Assembly: GCA_029213025.1 (NCBI GenBank)
Contig: JARGOZ010000035.1
Coordinates: forward strand, 1-47,980
DNA: 47,980 nt
From: Verrucomicrobiales bacterium
GTDB taxonomy: Bacteria; Verrucomicrobiota; Verrucomicrobiia; Verrucomicrobiales; DEV007
Reading direction: 5' to 3'
Of this stretch, positions 23,668 through 33,550 are shown one piece after another; the stretch's first letter is position 1; each line of letters begins with the position of its first letter. The position numbers and the translations under genes are program-made. The notes under the pieces are model-generated. The model did not search any database. It saw nothing but the letters and a program-made list of their open reading frames with translations, and had not been told where the DNA came from.

Positions 23668-26031
23668 ATGCCGCAAACAGAAGCTTCCGGAACTAAAAGG
23701 AAAATCGCAGTTCTCGGCGGAGGGATGGGCTCAATAGCCGCCGTATACTGCCTCACAAGCATTCCCAACTGGAAAGACAAATATGAAATCACTGTCTACC
23801 AAATGGGTTGGCGGCTCGGAGGAAAAGGTGCCAGCGGGCGTAATCCGGACATTCACGACAGAATTGAAGAACATGGCGTCCATGTATTCATGGGAATGTA
23901 CCATAATCTTTTCCGTGTATTGCGGGACGCCTACAAACAACTGAACCGACCGGCTTCCGATCCCCTTTCCACCTGCTTTCCCAGTTCAGGAAGAGACGCT
24001 GCTTTCCAGCCATTCAGCTATGTGACTTTCATGGAAAAAAAGGCCGGGCGCTGGGACGACTGGAATATAGACTTCTGGAAAGGCAATTCTTCAGGAGGAT
24101 TCTTTGGCATAGGCAGAACAGACGGCTTTCCAGGCTCCGGCAGAAGAGGACAGCCAACCATTGTCGGACTGCTTCTTGGACTCCTGAAACATATCCGCAC
24201 CGAATACTCTGCCGAACGAAACAAGTTTGTTTCAGCCGGTGGCAGTTTACATATCCCGCAGGAAGAATTTGCTCAAGTTCGCTCCAACTGGAGCACCAGC
24301 CGAAAAATCAAGTTCGCCGCAAAGCAAACACGGGGATTTCCAGGCCGTTCCGGATTGACCAACCTGGATATTGCTATCGAAGCTGTGGAAAACCTCGAAG
24401 CGGAAAACACCAGATATCTCCACAAGGATGTCAAAAGTGAATTGGGCGCTGTGGAATCTTTACTCGAAAGTTTTCTCGCCGACCTCGAAATCACTACCCG
24501 TTTTTTGCCGGATGACAGAATTCGGCGACTGAAAATGTTGCTTCGTACCGGAGTCATTGCCGGTCTGGGTATGCTTCGCGACGGAGTGCTTTTCCATGGT
24601 TTTGATCACCTCGATTCTTTCGATTTTAAGGAGTGGCTTATCAAACACGGGGCAAGGGAAGAAGATGCCGGGTCCCCACTCATCCTGGGAATCTACGAAC
24701 TGGTTCTGGGATTCGACCCGCAGGACCGGCACCTGCCTAACATCGGAGCCGGTACCACTCTACGGGGCATCCTAAGATTATTCCTCGATTATGATGGATC
24801 CATCATGTGGAAAATGCAGGCCGGAATGGGTGATACCGTGTTCACTCCGCTTTATCAGGTTTTGAAAAACCGGGGCGTGACCTTCAAATTCTTTCACCGT
24901 GTAACGGGGCTCGACCTCACCGAAGATGGCAAAGCGATCGGAAAGATCGGAATGGCCAGACAGGTTGATCTCGAAGACGAAAACGGAAACCGGCTCGATC
25001 CCTCCGCCTATGATCCACTGATCCCGGTCCCGTGCAAAGCGACACAAAACAATCCAATGCAGTGTTGGCCTTCGGTTCCGGTCTATACGAAATCTCTCGG
25101 AGGGAACCGTGAAATCCGTGTCAATCCTGTACAAGCGGAAGAGTTAAAGCGACTAAAAAAGGAAAATCTGGATCTGGAATCTGCATGGATTCACTGGACC
25201 GATCCGGAAACTTTCACCCTCAAAAAGGGAACTGATTTTGACGATGTTATTTTAGGGATTGCTGTGGGAGCGCTGCCCTACTTGACGGAACCTTTGATGA
25301 ACAAAAGCCAGAGATGGAGAAAAATGGTTACCGGGTTAACAACCCATCCAACTCAGGCAGCTCAATTCTGGTTAAACAAAACGGCAGCCGACATGTGCGC
25401 TCACGGGAGGAGCGACGAATGTATGATCTCCAGCTTCAATCTCGACTGCCCAACCCCCTGGCCGAGCTGGGTAGGAATGACCCACCTCGAAAAACGGGAA
25501 AACTGGCCGACCTCAGCCAATGTTCAGCACATCGGCTATCTATACACACAAATCAACAAACCGCCCGCCCGCGTTTCACCGCCCTTCACCAACGACCGGG
25601 CTCATGCATCTTTTCCCCGGGAAATGGAGGACAGGGTGAAAGAGGAATTGCGGGAGTGGATAACCGGGCAATTTGACCAGCTCTGGTCGAACGGTTTTGA
25701 CTGGGATATCCTCGTCAATACGGATGCTACAGGCTCCAGTCCCGCCGACCCGCTGGACGGTCAGTATGTACGCATCAATATGAATCCGAGCGACCGGTAT
25801 GTCACCCACTCCAAAGACACCCTCGAGCTTCGTATCCACGCCGGGGAATCCGGATTCAATAATTTATTCCTGGCCGGTGACTGGACTCGAAACGGATTGA
25901 ATTCAGGTTGTGCCGAGGGAGCAACCATGTCCGGCATGCAGGCAGCCAGAGCCATTTGCGGTCAACCGATAGAGATTTATTGGGAAACAGACCAAATAGG
26001 AATCCTCAAGAATTTTGCGCGGGATTTTTAA
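23668..26031 (+). CDS. FAD-dependent amine-oxidase-fold oxidoreductase (787 aa)
   Basis: Flavoprotein with the dinucleotide loop GGGMGS at about 17-22, followed by the MGWRLGGKGASGRN segment that in phytoene desaturase and squalene-type oxidases contacts FAD. The C-terminus has LFLAGDWTRNGLNSGCAEGATMSG, the second FAD-binding motif of this superfamily. At 787 residues it is far longer than phytoene desaturases (about 500), with large insertions at 85-300 and 480-640. No signal peptide is present. Related long proteins occur in Actinobacteria and Proteobacteria, usually without known substrate. The stop overlaps by four bases with that of the convergent next gene. Confidence 0.85.
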   Translation: MPQTEASGTKRKIAVLGGGMGSIAAVYCLTSIPNWKDKYEITVYQMGWRLGGKGASGRNPDIHDRIEEHGVHVFMGMYHNLFRVLRDAYKQLNRPASDPLSTCFPSSGRDAAFQPFSYVTFMEKKAGRWDDWNIDFWKGNSSGGFFGIGRTDGFPGSGRRGQPTIVGLLLGLLKHIRTEYSAERNKFVSAGGSLHIPQEEFAQVRSNWSTSRKIKFAAKQTRGFPGRSGLTNLDIAIEAVENLEAENTRYLHKDVKSELGAVESLLESFLADLEITTRFLPDDRIRRLKMLLRTGVIAGLGMLRDGVLFHGFDHLDSFDFKEWLIKHGAREEDAGSPLILGIYELVLGFDPQDRHLPNIGAGTTLRGILRLFLDYDGSIMWKMQAGMGDTVFTPLYQVLKNRGVTFKFFHRVTGLDLTEDGKAIGKIGMARQVDLEDENGNRLDPSAYDPLIPVPCKATQNNPMQCWPSVPVYTKSLGGNREIRVNPVQAEELKRLKKENLDLESAWIHWTDPETFTLKKGTDFDDVILGIAVGALPYLTEPLMNKSQRWRKMVTGLTTHPTQAAQFWLNKTAADMCAHGRSDECMISSFNLDCPTPWPSWVGMTHLEKRENWPTSANVQHIGYLYTQINKPPARVSPPFTNDRAHASFPREMEDRVKEELREWITGQFDQLWSNGFDWDILVNTDATGSSPADPLDGQYVRINMNPSDRYVTHSKDTLELRIHAGESGFNNLFLAGDWTRNGLNSGCAEGATMSGMQAARAICGQPIEIYWETDQIGILKNFARDF

Positions 26032-26909
26032 CCGGAAATTTCATCGGGCATGTCCAGCTTCCAGGTGCACCCGGTCATTTTAAAGGCCCCGTAGGGACTC
26101 GCATCCGAAATCGCCCCTACGCCCATCCTGCCGTTCAAAGCCTCGCTGAAAACACTTCCCACATCACATTGCAACGAAACCGGACTGGGAACAGGTAAAT
26201 CCCAGTTGGAACGAATGTAAGAGAAGCTGTCACGGCCCGGATAGGGAGCCATGATCGGACTCCGGAAAATATTCTGCCAGAGCTCGAAGTGAGCCCAATT
26301 CTGCAGCGGCCTTCCTGGACGCCCCGCTTCATACAGGTCGAGAACATTTCGATTCAAAACATTGTCGGAACAGAACGCATGGATGTGTCTCTGCATATCC
26401 CAGGTAAGGGTTTTGGGAATTGCCGCAAACTTACCGAGGAGCGTGGGAAAAAGTTCATCCAGGAACAGTTTTGTTGGACAAAGCAGTGGAGACCGGTCAC
26501 GAAACCGGCAAAACGGAACGGACGATATCACCTCCAAATAATCGAGCGGGAAAATAGATAGATCGTACAATGCCAATTCGTCTTCGACGGCTCCGTTTCT
26601 CGTACCCGTTTCATGAAAAAGGGTCCGGTATTGAAATTGCTCAAAATCTGCATCCTGCTCAAAGACGGGAGCTACATCATACTCCCGGCCCGCCATAAAA
26701 ATGAGTGGATGTTCATCCGCACTTGTCTGGAGGGCTGCGGGGAGATCTTCAAAATCAAACGGTTCGATGTCTCCTTCCAGCATTTGTGAGAGTTTTTCAC
26801 GGGGTGCCGGAACCATAATCACCCAGGCATCGAATGTGCCCCGGAAACCTTTCCAGCCAAGAACCAGTTCGCTTAAATCTGAATATATCCCGAAGAACAT
26901 AACGAACAT
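26028..26909 (-). CDS. Unknown protein, possibly acetoacetate-decarboxylase-like fold
   Basis: Soluble protein of about 293 residues, no signal peptide. I do not recognise it with certainty. Strings such as FDAWVIMVPAPREKLSQML near the start, HPLIFMAGRE and the ending GAFKMTGCTWKLDMPDEI suggest the beta-cone fold of acetoacetate-decarboxylase-like proteins, but the catalytic lysine cannot be placed. The longest frame begins with a TTG at 26933 that is part of a TTGACA string which may itself be a promoter box; ATGs at 26909 and 26900 are better starts. Its 3' end overlaps the FAD oxidoreductase gene by four bases, tail to tail. Confidence 0.6.
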   Translation of the reverse strand: MFVMFFGIYSDLSELVLGWKGFRGTFDAWVIMVPAPREKLSQMLEGDIEPFDFEDLPAALQTSADEHPLIFMAGREYDVAPVFEQDADFEQFQYRTLFHETGTRNGAVEDELALYDLSIFPLDYLEVISSVPFCRFRDRSPLLCPTKLFLDELFPTLLGKFAAIPKTLTWDMQRHIHAFCSDNVLNRNVLDLYEAGRPGRPLQNWAHFELWQNIFRSPIMAPYPGRDSFSYIRSNWDLPVPSPVSLQCDVGSVFSEALNGRMGVGAISDASPYGAFKMTGCTWKLDMPDEISG

Positions 26910-27126
26910 TTTCACTATTCCACTTATTGTCAATCTTTTGCATAACCGCGATTTACACTTTCTCTTGCGCCATCATCACCTGGCGACAGGCGGGTTCAAA
27001 AATGTATTCCGGAGTTTATTCTTGACTATAGAACAAACTGACAATGATAGTTCAAAATGGAAGTGGCTTGCAGTAGGGAAATACCATCAGGCGCTTGCAT
27101 GCAGATTCTAAATTGAAAACTTTCAA
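26910..27126. promoter_or_regulatory. Divergent intergenic region upstream of the kinase gene
   Basis: The gap between two divergent genes holds TTGACA on the minus strand at 26933-26928, and on the plus strand TTGACT at 27022-27027 followed after 17 bases by TGATAG (27045-27050), a weak -10. Both are candidate promoter parts only. Confidence 0.25.
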
Positions 27127-30100
27127 ATGGACAGATCCTGTAACGTAAATTCCGACAGGACCTTGCACAATGCTCTCCTGAACTGGGAAAAAATGGGATA
27201 TTTGATGGATGATTTGTCGAAGTACGCAAATCATCATTCGATCCAGTTTGGTAAGCCGGGAAATCTCACCAACCTGATTAACGAAGCTCTGAATAAATCG
27301 ATAATTGATCGACATTTGGCGCAGACTGACATTTTGACCGACGGTGAGTGCAACGCATTAATCGAATTCCCGTCCTGCCCGAAGGAGCTGAAAGTTCATC
27401 TCGAAAATCACCTGCCTACGGTTGGCAAAAACTTTACCCCGATAAGAAAACTGGGACAGGGAGGAATGGGCGCTGTTTTTGAAATGCTGGAACATGCCAG
27501 CGGCAGTTCTGTAGCCATCAAATTTCTCATCGACCCGAGCCCCGAAATGATCCTCGGTTTCGAAAATGAATTCCGAATGTTAACAGGACTCTTCCACAGG
27601 AACCTCATTCACCTCTATAAATTCTACAACGAAAACGACAATTTTTGTTTCGCTATGGAATATATCGATGGTCCGGAAATTTCTAAATGGGTAAAACCAC
27701 TTACATCGTATCAAAAAGGCTTATCAACGGAAGCGGTTGGCAAAATCCGGGAGGCGTTTTTCCATATCGCGGAAGGAGTTCAAGTTTTGCATCGCTGCAA
27801 AATGCTGCACCGCGACTTGAAGCCGTCCAATATTTTATATGAAACAAGTTCCGAACGACCGGTAATTCTCGACTTCGGTCTAATCAGTAGTTTTGCCGAC
27901 CGAATCGGCGAAACGATATATCATGAACCGGATTTCGCCGGCACGTTCAGTTACATGGCTCCGGAGCAAATGACGGGCGACAAACTGTCCGGTGCCGCAG
28001 ACTGGTATTCCTTCGGAGTCGTTCTGTATGAAATGCTTTCAGGCAAACGCGCCTTTCAGGGTAACTACACAACGATATCTGAAAAAAAAGCGGACTGGGC
28101 GATCGACAAGCTACCGGAATACGTTCCCTGCCAGGTAGCGAAACTTTGTCAACAACTGTTACATCCGGACCCGAAGGCAAGACCGGGATATAGTGAGATC
28201 GCCGAGACCCTCGTTCCGGGTGCACCGCTCTACTCCCCCGGTTTCAACAACTACTTTCCTGATACAGGCGTGTTCGGGAGAGCTTCCGAACTTTCCATCC
28301 TGGAACAAATTGCCAGGCAAGCGAAACCCAATGAACCCGGTGTAGTGATGGTAAACGGGCCGTCAGGCATGGGAAAATCGTCTCTGATAAAGGAATTTTT
28401 CCGAATCCTGAGCTTTCGGGCTAAAGACGATTTTATACTATTATCCGGGCGGTGCTATGAACAGGAATCCAGAGCCTACAAAGGATTCGACCAGATTATT
28501 TCCAGACTGTCGGGAATCTTATCCACTATACCACGCGAGGACCTGGAAAAAATATTGCCGCGGGATTTCTGTTTATTGAGCGAAGGCTTTCATCTTCTCA
28601 AAGATCGCAGTTTTCAGATTTTATCCGAAGGCCAACACGTCGATGTCCCCCTTGCCAAAAGAAGATCGATGTATGCGGCGTTTCGGGAATTGATGAAAAA
28701 TGTGGCGGAAGACCGAACGATCATCATCTTTCTCGACGACCTGCAGTGGTGCGACGAAGACGGGATGGCACTTCTCGACTTCCTGCTACATTCAAAGGAA
28801 ACTCCGGTTAAGTTAATCATAACAGGTCCCTACCGGTCTAAAGAGGGAGGCCGGAATCAGTTATTACAGAAATTTCTCGAAAAGACCCGAAAAACCGCTT
28901 GGGTCAAACTAACAGAACTGGCTCTCGGTGAACTGGACGAAGAAAGCCTGTTGAAAATTTCCCAAACCATTATCGGAGACAACCACCCCCTGACCGAAGC
29001 TATAGTGGAACAGGCTCAGGGAAATCCCTTTTTTCTAACCCAACTGGCTGTGGCCGTAAACGAGGGAGCCGAAGTGGCAAACCTTCAATCTATACTTAGA
29101 GGGAGAATATCCGATCTGGACAAGAGCGAGAGAAACCTCCTCGAAATACTCGCCGTGGCAGGCAGGCCCATCTCAAAAAAACTCGCTTTTGAAGCCGCCG
29201 GTCTCCGTGGAGGATTGAAGCTCGAATCGAATCTGGCAGCGTCGCACCTTATCCAAACCACAGTTTCCGACACGCAAGACTCGTTCGAAGCCTGGCACGA
29301 CAGAATTCGGGAAACGGTGCTGGCCGGTCTGAAAGATTCGCAGCTCCAAACCCGGCACCTCCAACTGGCAGAAACTTTGGAGTTCAACCATTCGACCGAC
29401 TATGAGGCCCTGGGAAGGCACAACCACATGGCAGGCCGAAGTGAAAAAGGAGCCGTTTATTATGACAAAGCCGGCGATGCATCGGCAAAGTCCTTTGCCT
29501 TCGATCAGTCAGCTCGTATGTATCGAAACTCGCTGACTTGTTCGAAAAATGACCGGGCCCGCAACCTGGCAATACGAAGAAAACTGGCTGAAGCTCTCGC
29601 AAATGCAGGTAGAGGGCTGGAGGCGGCAATAGAATTCGGAAAAGTCGCCTCCCGTCTTGCGGATAAGCCGGAACAATTGAAGTGGAAAAAAAGAGAGGCC
29701 TATCAATACATGATATCCGGTCATCTTGATGAAGGTCTCTCTGTATTTCGGGAAGTGCTGGACTATGCGAATATCAAATATCCGGGATCTCAGTTCGAGT
29801 CGCTCCTTTCGACATTGGCACAGACTCTGTTAATCAGGGTCACCGGAATACCCAAACCGGACCCGAAATCTCTTGCCCCTGCCCGGGGACAACAGGCTGA
29901 TCGCATTGATACGCTTTGGATGACTGGTTGCGGCCTTGGCCACGTGGACGTCTTCCGAGCTTCAGATTTCCACCTCCGGGCACTAAGACTGTCAATCAAG
30001 GCAAATGACCCGGCGAGAATATCCCGCTCTCTCGCCCTTCATTCGCTGTATTACGGATTTTCCGGAATAAAAAACTGGCACAGGACCAACCAGTTGCTGG

Positions 30101-31041
30101 AGCTGACAAAACAATACTCTGAAACCGTCAATGACAACTATTCAAGAGCCTTGTATAAAATGGCAAAGTCAGGAACATTTATGCTGGCTGCAAAATTCCA
30201 GCAGGCAGTTACAAATGCGAAAGATGCGGAACGGCTTTTCAAGCGACAGGTTGAAGGTGTGACCTGGGAAATCGATACCGTTCGTGTCTATCATACCTAT
30301 TCTTTGCTCAGCATGGGAGACTTGAATGAACTGAGAAGTATTGCCGCGAGGTTTACTAACGATGCTGAAGAAAAGGGGGATTTATATAGTTCCACCAATA
30401 TGCGTTCCTACATCACACCTATCCTTTTGACATTTGACGATCAACCGGAAGCAGCTCTCGACGTACGGAGAGAAGCTGTCGGGAAATGGTCAGACAGTGA
30501 TTTTTTTGCCCAGCATATGTGCGGGATGCTGTCGTTTGCAGAGGCGATGCTCTATTTGGGCCGACCCGACGAAGTTCTGGATTTTTTCGGGAAAAACTGG
30601 TCAAGCTACAAAAAGGCATTGTACCATAAAATTAAATATCCTCACTCTGTAGTGCTCAATGCAAGAGCTCGCGCCCATATTTTGGCGTGGGTGAAAAACA
30701 AGAATCCGGCCCATTTAAAAGCGGCCCTTCGAGACAGCCGTTCTATATACAAAGAGGGAACTCCTCACGGCCATGGATTGGCGCAAAGCTTACAAGCTTG
30801 TGTCTCTTTAGCTGAAGGAAATATTGCGCAAAGTGAGGAACTGTTGAAACGCGCGGTAACGAATTTTGAAAGAGCACATATGTCCATGCATGCTGCGGCA
30901 GCGAGAGATTCAATCTCTGCTACTTCAAACTGGTCAAACAAAATTGATACCACCACATCTCAACCCTGGTGGAATGAAAATTCAATCCCCCGGCCGGAAA
31001 AACTCAGGAGGTCGTTGATTCCCTTGCCAGAAATCCGGTAG
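27127..31041 (+). CDS. Ser/Thr protein kinase fused to AAA ATPase and TPR-like repeats (1304 aa)
   Basis: Large cytoplasmic signalling protein. A 100-residue N-terminal region of unknown type is followed by a complete kinase (about 103-364): glycine loop LGQGGMGAVF at 109-118, VAIK lysine K132, HRDLKPSN with catalytic D230, DFG at 249-251 and APE at 278-280. Then comes an AAA_16/STAND-type ATPase from about 380 with Walker A GPSGMGKSS at 411-419 and FLDDLQWCDED as Walker B. From about 760 to 1300 there is an alpha-helical array like TPR repeats. No membrane segment is seen. The plan resembles PknK-type and MalT-type regulators but lacks a DNA-binding C-terminus, so output by phosphorylation is likely. 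The target is unknown. Confidence 0.92.
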   Translation: MDRSCNVNSDRTLHNALLNWEKMGYLMDDLSKYANHHSIQFGKPGNLTNLINEALNKSIIDRHLAQTDILTDGECNALIEFPSCPKELKVHLENHLPTVGKNFTPIRKLGQGGMGAVFEMLEHASGSSVAIKFLIDPSPEMILGFENEFRMLTGLFHRNLIHLYKFYNENDNFCFAMEYIDGPEISKWVKPLTSYQKGLSTEAVGKIREAFFHIAEGVQVLHRCKMLHRDLKPSNILYETSSERPVILDFGLISSFADRIGETIYHEPDFAGTFSYMAPEQMTGDKLSGAADWYSFGVVLYEMLSGKRAFQGNYTTISEKKADWAIDKLPEYVPCQVAKLCQQLLHPDPKARPGYSEIAETLVPGAPLYSPGFNNYFPDTGVFGRASELSILEQIARQAKPNEPGVVMVNGPSGMGKSSLIKEFFRILSFRAKDDFILLSGRCYEQESRAYKGFDQIISRLSGILSTIPREDLEKILPRDFCLLSEGFHLLKDRSFQILSEGQHVDVPLAKRRSMYAAFRELMKNVAEDRTIIIFLDDLQWCDEDGMALLDFLLHSKETPVKLIITGPYRSKEGGRNQLLQKFLEKTRKTAWVKLTELALGELDEESLLKISQTIIGDNHPLTEAIVEQAQGNPFFLTQLAVAVNEGAEVANLQSILRGRISDLDKSERNLLEILAVAGRPISKKLAFEAAGLRGGLKLESNLAASHLIQTTVSDTQDSFEAWHDRIRETVLAGLKDSQLQTRHLQLAETLEFNHSTDYEALGRHNHMAGRSEKGAVYYDKAGDASAKSFAFDQSARMYRNSLTCSKNDRARNLAIRRKLAEALANAGRGLEAAIEFGKVASRLADKPEQLKWKKREAYQYMISGHLDEGLSVFREVLDYANIKYPGSQFESLLSTLAQTLLIRVTGIPKPDPKSLAPARGQQADRIDTLWMTGCGLGHVDVFRASDFHLRALRLSIKANDPARISRSLALHSLYYGFSGIKNWHRTNQLLELTKQYSETVNDNYSRALYKMAKSGTFMLAAKFQQAVTNAKDAERLFKRQVEGVTWEIDTVRVYHTYSLLSMGDLNELRSIAARFTNDAEEKGDLYSSTNMRSYITPILLTFDDQPEAALDVRREAVGKWSDSDFFAQHMCGMLSFAEAMLYLGRPDEVLDFFGKNWSSYKKALYHKIKYPHSVVLNARARAHILAWVKNKNPAHLKAALRDSRSIYKEGTPHGHGLAQSLQACVSLAEGNIAQSEELLKRAVTNFERAHMSMHAAAARDSISATSNWSNKIDTTTSQPWWNENSIPRPEKLRRSLIPLPEIR

Positions 31042-31456
31042 ACCAGCCCACAATATCTAATCTCAAACACAGACAGAAACCTGGCTGTGAATGCCACCCG
31101 GGGCCGAAGCGTGTTTTATTTCGGCATTCCGGAATATCAGATCACTCTCCAATGTGTGGTATTTTTATTTGATATAGTATTTTCAATATGCACTCCTGGT
31201 GGTATTGTTGTTTTTGTAACGCGAGAACTTCGAAAATTCTCAAAATTGCAACCCGTCCAACAACAATGAATTTACTGCCCGACTTCCAAAGATTGAATGT
31301 TCGGGGCATTCCGGTATCCGCTTGTGATCCCTCTTGCGGAGGGTCGCGTATCCCGGAAGTCCTGCCCGGAGGTGCTCCGGAAAGTTCTATTTTACCACTT
31401 TGCTGCGTAATTATCGTGACGAAAAGCGCACCGCCGTCGTCTCATCCTATTCTGTG
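31042..31456. other. Gap of 415 bases between the kinase and methyltransferase genes
   Basis: No convincing gene is found. It holds a 6-bp stem GCCGAA/TTCGGC (31103-31125) that could help end the kinase transcript, a 10-base direct repeat GGCATTCCGG (31123-31132 and 31305-31314), and a hairpin at 31326-31345 (GATCCCTC/GAGGGTC with one bulge). Short open frames here show no family resemblance. Confidence 0.4.
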
Positions 31457-32131
31457 ATGGCAATGGAAAGAACACTCAGGCAGATTGCGAAGTACCTCGG
31501 GTACGAAATTAGCGAAATTGACGAAAGTCATCACGGCAGCCGCTTTCCTGTCGAAGCGACTTTCACCGAACGGAAGTTTATCGAGATCGCCCGGCAGTTT
31601 TCCAGTGTCGGCCGGTTGCGGTTGTGGAATATCGTGCAGGCCTTCCGCCACGTTGAAAGCCAGCTGATTCCCGGAGATTTCGTGGAGTGCGGCGTTAAAA
31701 AGGGCGGCAGTCTCATTCTTCTGCAAAATCTCATCAATCACAGGATGTCGGCTCGGAGCCTGTACGGATTTGATATATTTGACGATCCGGAATTGAAGCC
31801 GAATGAACTTGAAGTGGTGAAGAAAAATATCGAGAAAAACGTCCTGAAACCGAATTTCCGGCTCATCGGCGGCCCGGTGGAAACTACTCTGACGAATGAG
31901 GAAAATCTTCCCGAATCGATCGCGATTTTGAAAATCGATACCGACTGGTACGAGCGAACCAAAGTCGAACTGGAGACCCTGTATCCCCGGTTGAGTGAGG
32001 GTGGAGTGCTGATCATTGATGCCTACGGTCGATTCAAAGGATGCAAAAAGGCGGTCGATGATTATTTCGGCAACGATCTCCCGTGGTTGCACTACGTCGA
32101 TCAAAACTGCCGTCTGCTCATTAAAGAGTAG
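31457..32131 (+). CDS. TylF/MycF-type O-methyltransferase
   Basis: SAM-dependent methyltransferase of 224 residues from the ATG at 31457. Family marks: FVECGVKKGGSL (SAM loop), LYGFDIFDDPELKP, LKIDTDWYERTKVELETLYP and GGVLIIDAYGRFKGCKKAVDDYF, whose acidic residues bind Mg2+ in TylF/MycF. Members methylate sugar hydroxyls on macrolides but are also common in polysaccharide and cell-surface glycan loci, the likelier setting here as no antibiotic genes are present. The frame is open back to 31334 without similarity, so the internal ATG is used. It ends 60 bases before hisD. Confidence 0.88.
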   Translation: MAMERTLRQIAKYLGYEISEIDESHHGSRFPVEATFTERKFIEIARQFSSVGRLRLWNIVQAFRHVESQLIPGDFVECGVKKGGSLILLQNLINHRMSARSLYGFDIFDDPELKPNELEVVKKNIEKNVLKPNFRLIGGPVETTLTNEENLPESIAILKIDTDWYERTKVELETLYPRLSEGGVLIIDAYGRFKGCKKAVDDYFGNDLPWLHYVDQNCRLLIKE

Positions 32132-32191
32132 ACCAATCGATTGATGATCGTTTGAAATCACGCCGGGTTGATGTTGGTTAGCCGCCCTATC

Positions 32192-33484
32192 ATGCGAACT
32201 ATCCGTTACACCCAAAAGAACTTTGCGTCTGCGATCCGCAAACTTGACCGCCGCTCCGCTCCGCCCGAGGGAGTCGAGAAAATCGTCAACGATGTCATAG
32301 AGGAAGTGCGGACCCGTGGTGACGAAGCGATTATCGAGTTTTCGAAGAAATTCGACGGAGCCGACTTCAAAAACGGCAAAGCCCTCCGGGTGACCAATGC
32401 CGAACTCGAAGCGGCTGATGACCAGGTGGAACCCGCAACGCGGAAAGCGATCGCCGCTTCACAGAAAAACGTGATTCAATTCGCAAAAAAAAGCCTTCGC
32501 AAAGACTGGCATGGAAAAAATGCGCAGGGAGCTGAGGTCGGCGAAATCTATCAACCTTTCGAAAGAGTCGGCATCTACGTCCCGGGCGGATCGGCTCCGC
32601 TGGTCTCCACTGCCAATATGACGGCCTGCCTCGCAAAAGCAGCCGGTTGCCCGGAGATCGTGGTGATGACGCCCCCGGGAGCCGATGGCACGGTGAATCC
32701 GGCCCTGCTCTATGCATTAAAAGAAGCCGGTGCGACCGAGATTTACAAAATCGGCGGTGCCCAGGCTGTGGCGGCGATGGCGCTCGGCACGCAGACCATT
32801 TCTCCGGTGCTCAAAGTCTACGGTCCGGGGAATTCCTTTGTCGTCGAAGCCAAAAGACAGCTTTTCGGCGTCGTCGCTGTCGATCTGCTTCCCGGGCCGA
32901 GTGAAGTTGTCGTGTTGAGTGACAAAAGCGGAAAAGCCCCCTACATCGCAGCCGATTTACTCGCCCAGGCTGAACACGGAGGCGACAGTGGAATGGGATT
33001 TATCACCGATTCCGAAGAACTGTTTGAAGAAGTCCAAACCGAAATCAAAGAACAGGTTCAAACACTGAGTCGGCAAACCCAGCTCAGAAAATCTCTCAAA
33101 GAAGGCTGCTGGATGATCCTTGTCGAAAAACTGGAGGACGGAGTTGATATCGTCAACGCCTACGCCCCCGAACACCTCTCGCTGGTGACGACCCGGGAAA
33201 AGACGATTTTACCGAAAATCAAAACCTCCGGGGCAATTTTTCTCGGTAATCTGTCGCCGGTAGCAGTAGGGGATTTCCTTGCCGGCCCCAGCCACGAATT
33301 ACCTACAGGAGGAGCAGGGAAATCCTTTCCCGGCCTGACAGTCGATCAATTTCAGCGGCGCACCAGCATCGTGCGGCTGGATAAAGAATCCATCGCCAAA
33401 TCCGCGCCAATTGTGGAGGAATTTGCCCGAATCGAAGGCCTCGACGCCCACGGCAGATCAGCGACAATTCGAACGGAAAGATAG
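32192..33484 (+). CDS. hisD: Histidinol dehydrogenase
   Basis: Zinc enzyme that oxidises L-histidinol to L-histidine in two NAD-dependent steps, the last reaction of histidine synthesis. The 430 residues show YVPGGSAPLVST, the conserved GPGNSFVVEAKR, AQAEHGGDSG and NAYAPEHLSL with the catalytic Glu-His pair, and end with LDAHGRSA. One difference is AEHGGDS where most members have AEHDP. In-frame starts at 32168 (TTG) and 32171 exist; 32192 fits family length best. No other his genes are in the window, so the pathway is not kept as one operon here. Confidence 0.95.
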   Translation: MRTIRYTQKNFASAIRKLDRRSAPPEGVEKIVNDVIEEVRTRGDEAIIEFSKKFDGADFKNGKALRVTNAELEAADDQVEPATRKAIAASQKNVIQFAKKSLRKDWHGKNAQGAEVGEIYQPFERVGIYVPGGSAPLVSTANMTACLAKAAGCPEIVVMTPPGADGTVNPALLYALKEAGATEIYKIGGAQAVAAMALGTQTISPVLKVYGPGNSFVVEAKRQLFGVVAVDLLPGPSEVVVLSDKSGKAPYIAADLLAQAEHGGDSGMGFITDSEELFEEVQTEIKEQVQTLSRQTQLRKSLKEGCWMILVEKLEDGVDIVNAYAPEHLSLVTTREKTILPKIKTSGAIFLGNLSPVAVGDFLAGPSHELPTGGAGKSFPGLTVDQFQRRTSIVRLDKESIAKSAPIVEEFARIEGLDAHGRSATIRTER

Positions 33485-33485
33485 C

Positions 33486-33548
33486 GATTCAACAGGGTAC
33501 AGTCCCGCATTCAACAGGGTACAGTTTGCCGTGTAACAGGGTACAATC
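33486..33548 (+). repeat. 22-bp-period intergenic repeat, cluster D (3 units)
   Basis: Three exact copies of AACAGGGTACA at 33491-33501, 33513-33523 and 33535-33545, spaced 22 bp. The cluster fills the whole gap between the hisD stop (33484) and the convergent sulfatase stop (33551). Confidence 0.92.
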
Positions 33549-33550
33549 CT

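Noticed and set aside
31087..31457. Short open frames in the gap after the kinase gene
   Set aside because: No start signal, low-complexity translation and no similarity to neighbours; treated as noncoding.
31442..32215. Minus-strand open frame of 257 codons opposite the methyltransferase gene
   Set aside because: The plus-strand frame has clear TylF motifs; the antisense frame has none.
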